14,195 nucleotides of DNA from Desulfobacterales bacterium (GTDB lineage: Bacteria; Desulfobacterota; Desulfobacteria; Desulfobacterales; ETH-SRB1). This document shows, piece by piece, positions 12,555 through 14,195 of this stretch. The stretch lies in the NCBI GenBank assembly GCA_030017395.1, contig JASEIZ010000031.1, forward strand, positions 1 through 14,195, given 5' to 3'. Both the position numbers and the translations under genes were made by a program. The stretch's first letter is position 1, and each line of letters starts with the position of its first letter. Below the pieces are notes generated by a model that was not told where the DNA came from, did not search any database, and worked only from the letters and a program-made list of their open reading frames with translations.

Positions 12555-13346
12555 ATGATCCTAAAGAAAAAAAACGGGCTTTTATTTTTTCAGTTTCCCA
12601 ATTTTGCTCAATTTTCAGATATCCGGCACGGAATATTCACAAAAAATTGCGGTCATAGCAAAAATTCTTATCAAAGCATGAATGTAAGCCTCTCAGTTGG
12701 TAATAATAACAGCGATGTCAAGGAAAACAGGCGCATTATTTCAAAATGCATGGGAAAAAATAAGCTTGTTTTTGCGAACCAGGTGCATGAAACAAATGTA
12801 TTGATACTTTCAAAAAATAATCCGCCGCCGGTCGAGGATGCTTTTAGCAAGCCTGGTATCGGAGACGCTATGGTTACGGATATCCCTGAAAAACTTCTCC
12901 TTGTTCAGGTAGCTGACTGCCAGGCCGTGCTCATGTATGATCCATTCCGCCGCGTAGTTGCAAATGTGCATTGCGGATGGCGCGGAAGCGTAAATAATAT
13001 AATAGGCAAAACAATAAAAATAATGGCTGATATTTTTGGCTGTAATGCATCTCATATTGTTGCGGGCATATCACCTTCTCTCGGCCCGTGTTGTGCTGAA
13101 TTTATAAATTATAAAACAGAAATTCCAGACATGTTGTGGAAATACAAAGACGGATCAAACAATTTTGATTTCTGGTCATTAAGCCTGGATCAACTCTGCA
13201 ACGCAGGAGTTTTAATTGAAAATATCTGTTTAAGTCAAATATGCACAAAGTGTAATACACACCTGTTTTTTTCCTTTCGCGGACAGAAAACTACAGGAAG
13301 AACGGCAGCGGTTATAGGTTTAATAGATGCTTCAGGAAAAAGCTAA
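12555..13346 (+). CDS. pgeF: Peptidoglycan editing factor PgeF / laccase-domain (DUF152, YfiH/YlmD) protein
   Basis: I chose ATG 12555, giving 263 residues; the frame is open further upstream but only through the GGTTCAG repeat and the rfaE2 end. The zinc or copper site residues of the family are all present: His78 in NQVHETN, Cys122 in VADCQAVLMYDP, and His139 in NVHCGWRGS. The later motifs ISPSLGPCCAEF and CTKCNTHLFFSFRGQKTTGRTAAVIGL complete the fold. Homologues have been shown to act as purine nucleoside phosphorylase/adenosine deaminase and, in E. coli, to prevent misincorporation of amino acids into peptidoglycan precursors. Older annotations call it multicopper polyphenol oxidase. It overlaps pyrK by 20 bases, a tight coupling that would suit a nucleoside-metabolism role. 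Confidence 0.92.
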   Translation: MILKKKNGLLFFQFPNFAQFSDIRHGIFTKNCGHSKNSYQSMNVSLSVGNNNSDVKENRRIISKCMGKNKLVFANQVHETNVLILSKNNPPPVEDAFSKPGIGDAMVTDIPEKLLLVQVADCQAVLMYDPFRRVVANVHCGWRGSVNNIIGKTIKIMADIFGCNASHIVAGISPSLGPCCAEFINYKTEIPDMLWKYKDGSNNFDFWSLSLDQLCNAGVLIENICLSQICTKCNTHLFFSFRGQKTTGRTAAVIGLIDASGKS

Positions 13347-14115
13347 GGTTTTATTTAATAAAAAGGTGGGCCATTCATATTTTAGAATCGGTTTAACGTG
13401 CCATAATGACTATGCAAAGGCTAAACCCGGCCAGTTTATAATGGTTCGCCTTTCAGATCAGAAAACCTCGATTCTTCCACGCCCTTTTTCCATACACAGG
13501 CTTATTGTCGCAAATGGCCGGATGCGGGGCATTGAACTGCTTTTCAAAGTTGTGGGAGGATGCACTGAGAAACTATCAAAATGCAGGAGAGGAGATTCTC
13601 TTGATATTCTTGGCCCGCTCGGCAGAGGTTTTATAATTCCGGATAAGTATCAACGTATATTCATTGTATCGGGCGGAATCGGCGTTGCCCCCCTGTTTTT
13701 TCTGACCTCATCATTGCGGACAAAAAGAGCCGATCTTTCAACATGCGAACTGTTTATCGGAGGAAGGTCAAAGCATGACATACTGTGCATAGATGACTTT
13801 TCAAAACTTGACATAACTATAAGTACCGCCACCGACGATGGAAGTCTGGGAAGAAAATGTCTTGTTACCGACCTGCTTGAAACAGGTATAAAAGAAAACC
13901 GGCCTGATTTAATCTGTGCGTGTGGTCCTGTTGCAATGTTAGGCGCTGTTGCACGGATTGCAAAAAGATATGCCGTTCCGTGTCAGGTCTCTATAGAAAC
14001 CATGATGGCCTGCGGTATCGGGGCTTGTCTTGGTTGTGCCGTTAAAGGTTTAGATAAATACCTGCACGCCTGTATGGATGGGCCTGTTTTTGATGCAACC
14101 GTTCTTAAGATATGA
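13327..14115 (+). CDS. pyrK: Dihydroorotate dehydrogenase electron transfer subunit (PyrK)
   Basis: This FAD and [2Fe-2S] subunit passes electrons from dihydroorotate oxidation by PyrD (type 1B) to NAD in pyrimidine synthesis. The 262-residue protein shows the ferredoxin-reductase order: FAD-binding ILPRPFSIHRL, then GGCTEKLSKCRRGDSLDILGPLGRGF, the nucleotide-binding IFIVSGGIGVAPLFFL, and CACGPVAML. The C-terminal cluster ligands are Cys229, Cys234, Cys237 and Cys249 in CGIGACLGC...HAC, followed by the family ending MDGPVF. ATG 13327 lies inside the pgeF end with AGG about eight bases upstream, so translation is probably coupled. pyrD usually follows pyrK, but the 80 bases to the window edge show no start of it, so it is either further on or elsewhere. 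Confidence 0.93.
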   Translation: MLQEKAKVLFNKKVGHSYFRIGLTCHNDYAKAKPGQFIMVRLSDQKTSILPRPFSIHRLIVANGRMRGIELLFKVVGGCTEKLSKCRRGDSLDILGPLGRGFIIPDKYQRIFIVSGGIGVAPLFFLTSSLRTKRADLSTCELFIGGRSKHDILCIDDFSKLDITISTATDDGSLGRKCLVTDLLETGIKENRPDLICACGPVAMLGAVARIAKRYAVPCQVSIETMMACGIGACLGCAVKGLDKYLHACMDGPVFDATVLKI

Positions 14116-14119
14116 TAGT

Positions 14120-14137
14120 TTAGTCTTTGCAGACTAA
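14120..14137 (+). terminator. Possible weak terminator after pyrK
   Basis: TTAGTCT and AGACTAA form a 7-bp stem with a TTGC loop, five bases after the pyrK stop, followed by TTTAATCG and TTATTTTT. The stem is AT-rich and the T-tract is broken, so a rho-independent role is uncertain. Confidence 0.4.
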
Positions 14138-14195
14138 TTTAATCGTTATTTTTACATGTTAGCTAAACTTGAAAAGTGAACAGTTTAAACTTCAA

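Overview
The window looks like a chromosomal segment of a Gram-negative, AT-leaning anaerobe, most plausibly a Desulfobacterota (Desulfobacterales-type sulfate reducer). This is inferred from the gene order Trm112-like / DUF4416 / yicC / remA-like / gmk / rlmB / icd / comF / nitrilase / rfaE2 / pgeF / pyrK, from heptose-activation (LPS) chemistry, and from the abundance of hairpin repeats. No rRNA, tRNA or CRISPR array was seen.

Layout. (1) 1-740 (+): the tail of an antitoxin, a RelE/ParE-type toxin overlapping it by ATGA, and the C-terminal remnant of a PIN-domain (VapC-like) toxin. (2) 970-5280 (-): a degraded lipid and signalling block. It holds a long-chain acyl-CoA ligase split by one in-frame amber codon, a multi-PAS histidine kinase cut off just after its phospho-acceptor helix, and an intact PaaI-type thioesterase. 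(3) 5280-5638: a regulatory gap with a candidate promoter and a REP-like hairpin. (4) 5639-14115 (+): a long co-oriented housekeeping run for tRNA/rRNA modification, RNA turnover, nucleotide metabolism, the TCA cycle, LPS precursor synthesis and pyrimidine synthesis. Its genes are closely spaced or overlapping, so it is probably one or a few operons.

The most unusual content is a family of three 135-bp non-autonomous, MITE-like elements (840-974, 2783-2917, 8071-8205). They have ~20-bp terminal inverted repeats and a core of three hairpins. Copies 1 and 3 have perfect 6-bp target duplications (or 4-bp, depending on where the ends are drawn). Both sit exactly on the TGA stop codon of the gene beside them (acyl-CoA ligase, gmk), and the element's own GATG end rebuilds that stop. 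Copy 2 has no target duplication and truncates the histidine kinase, whose last residues and stop codon come from element DNA. This suggests a deletion by recombination between two copies.

A second theme is short 7-8-bp G-run tandem repeats at several junctions of the plus-strand operon (rlmB tail, upstream of icd, comF/nitrilase, rfaE2/pgeF). Several have G-quadruplex potential on the coding strand, and one encodes the last ten residues of RlmB.
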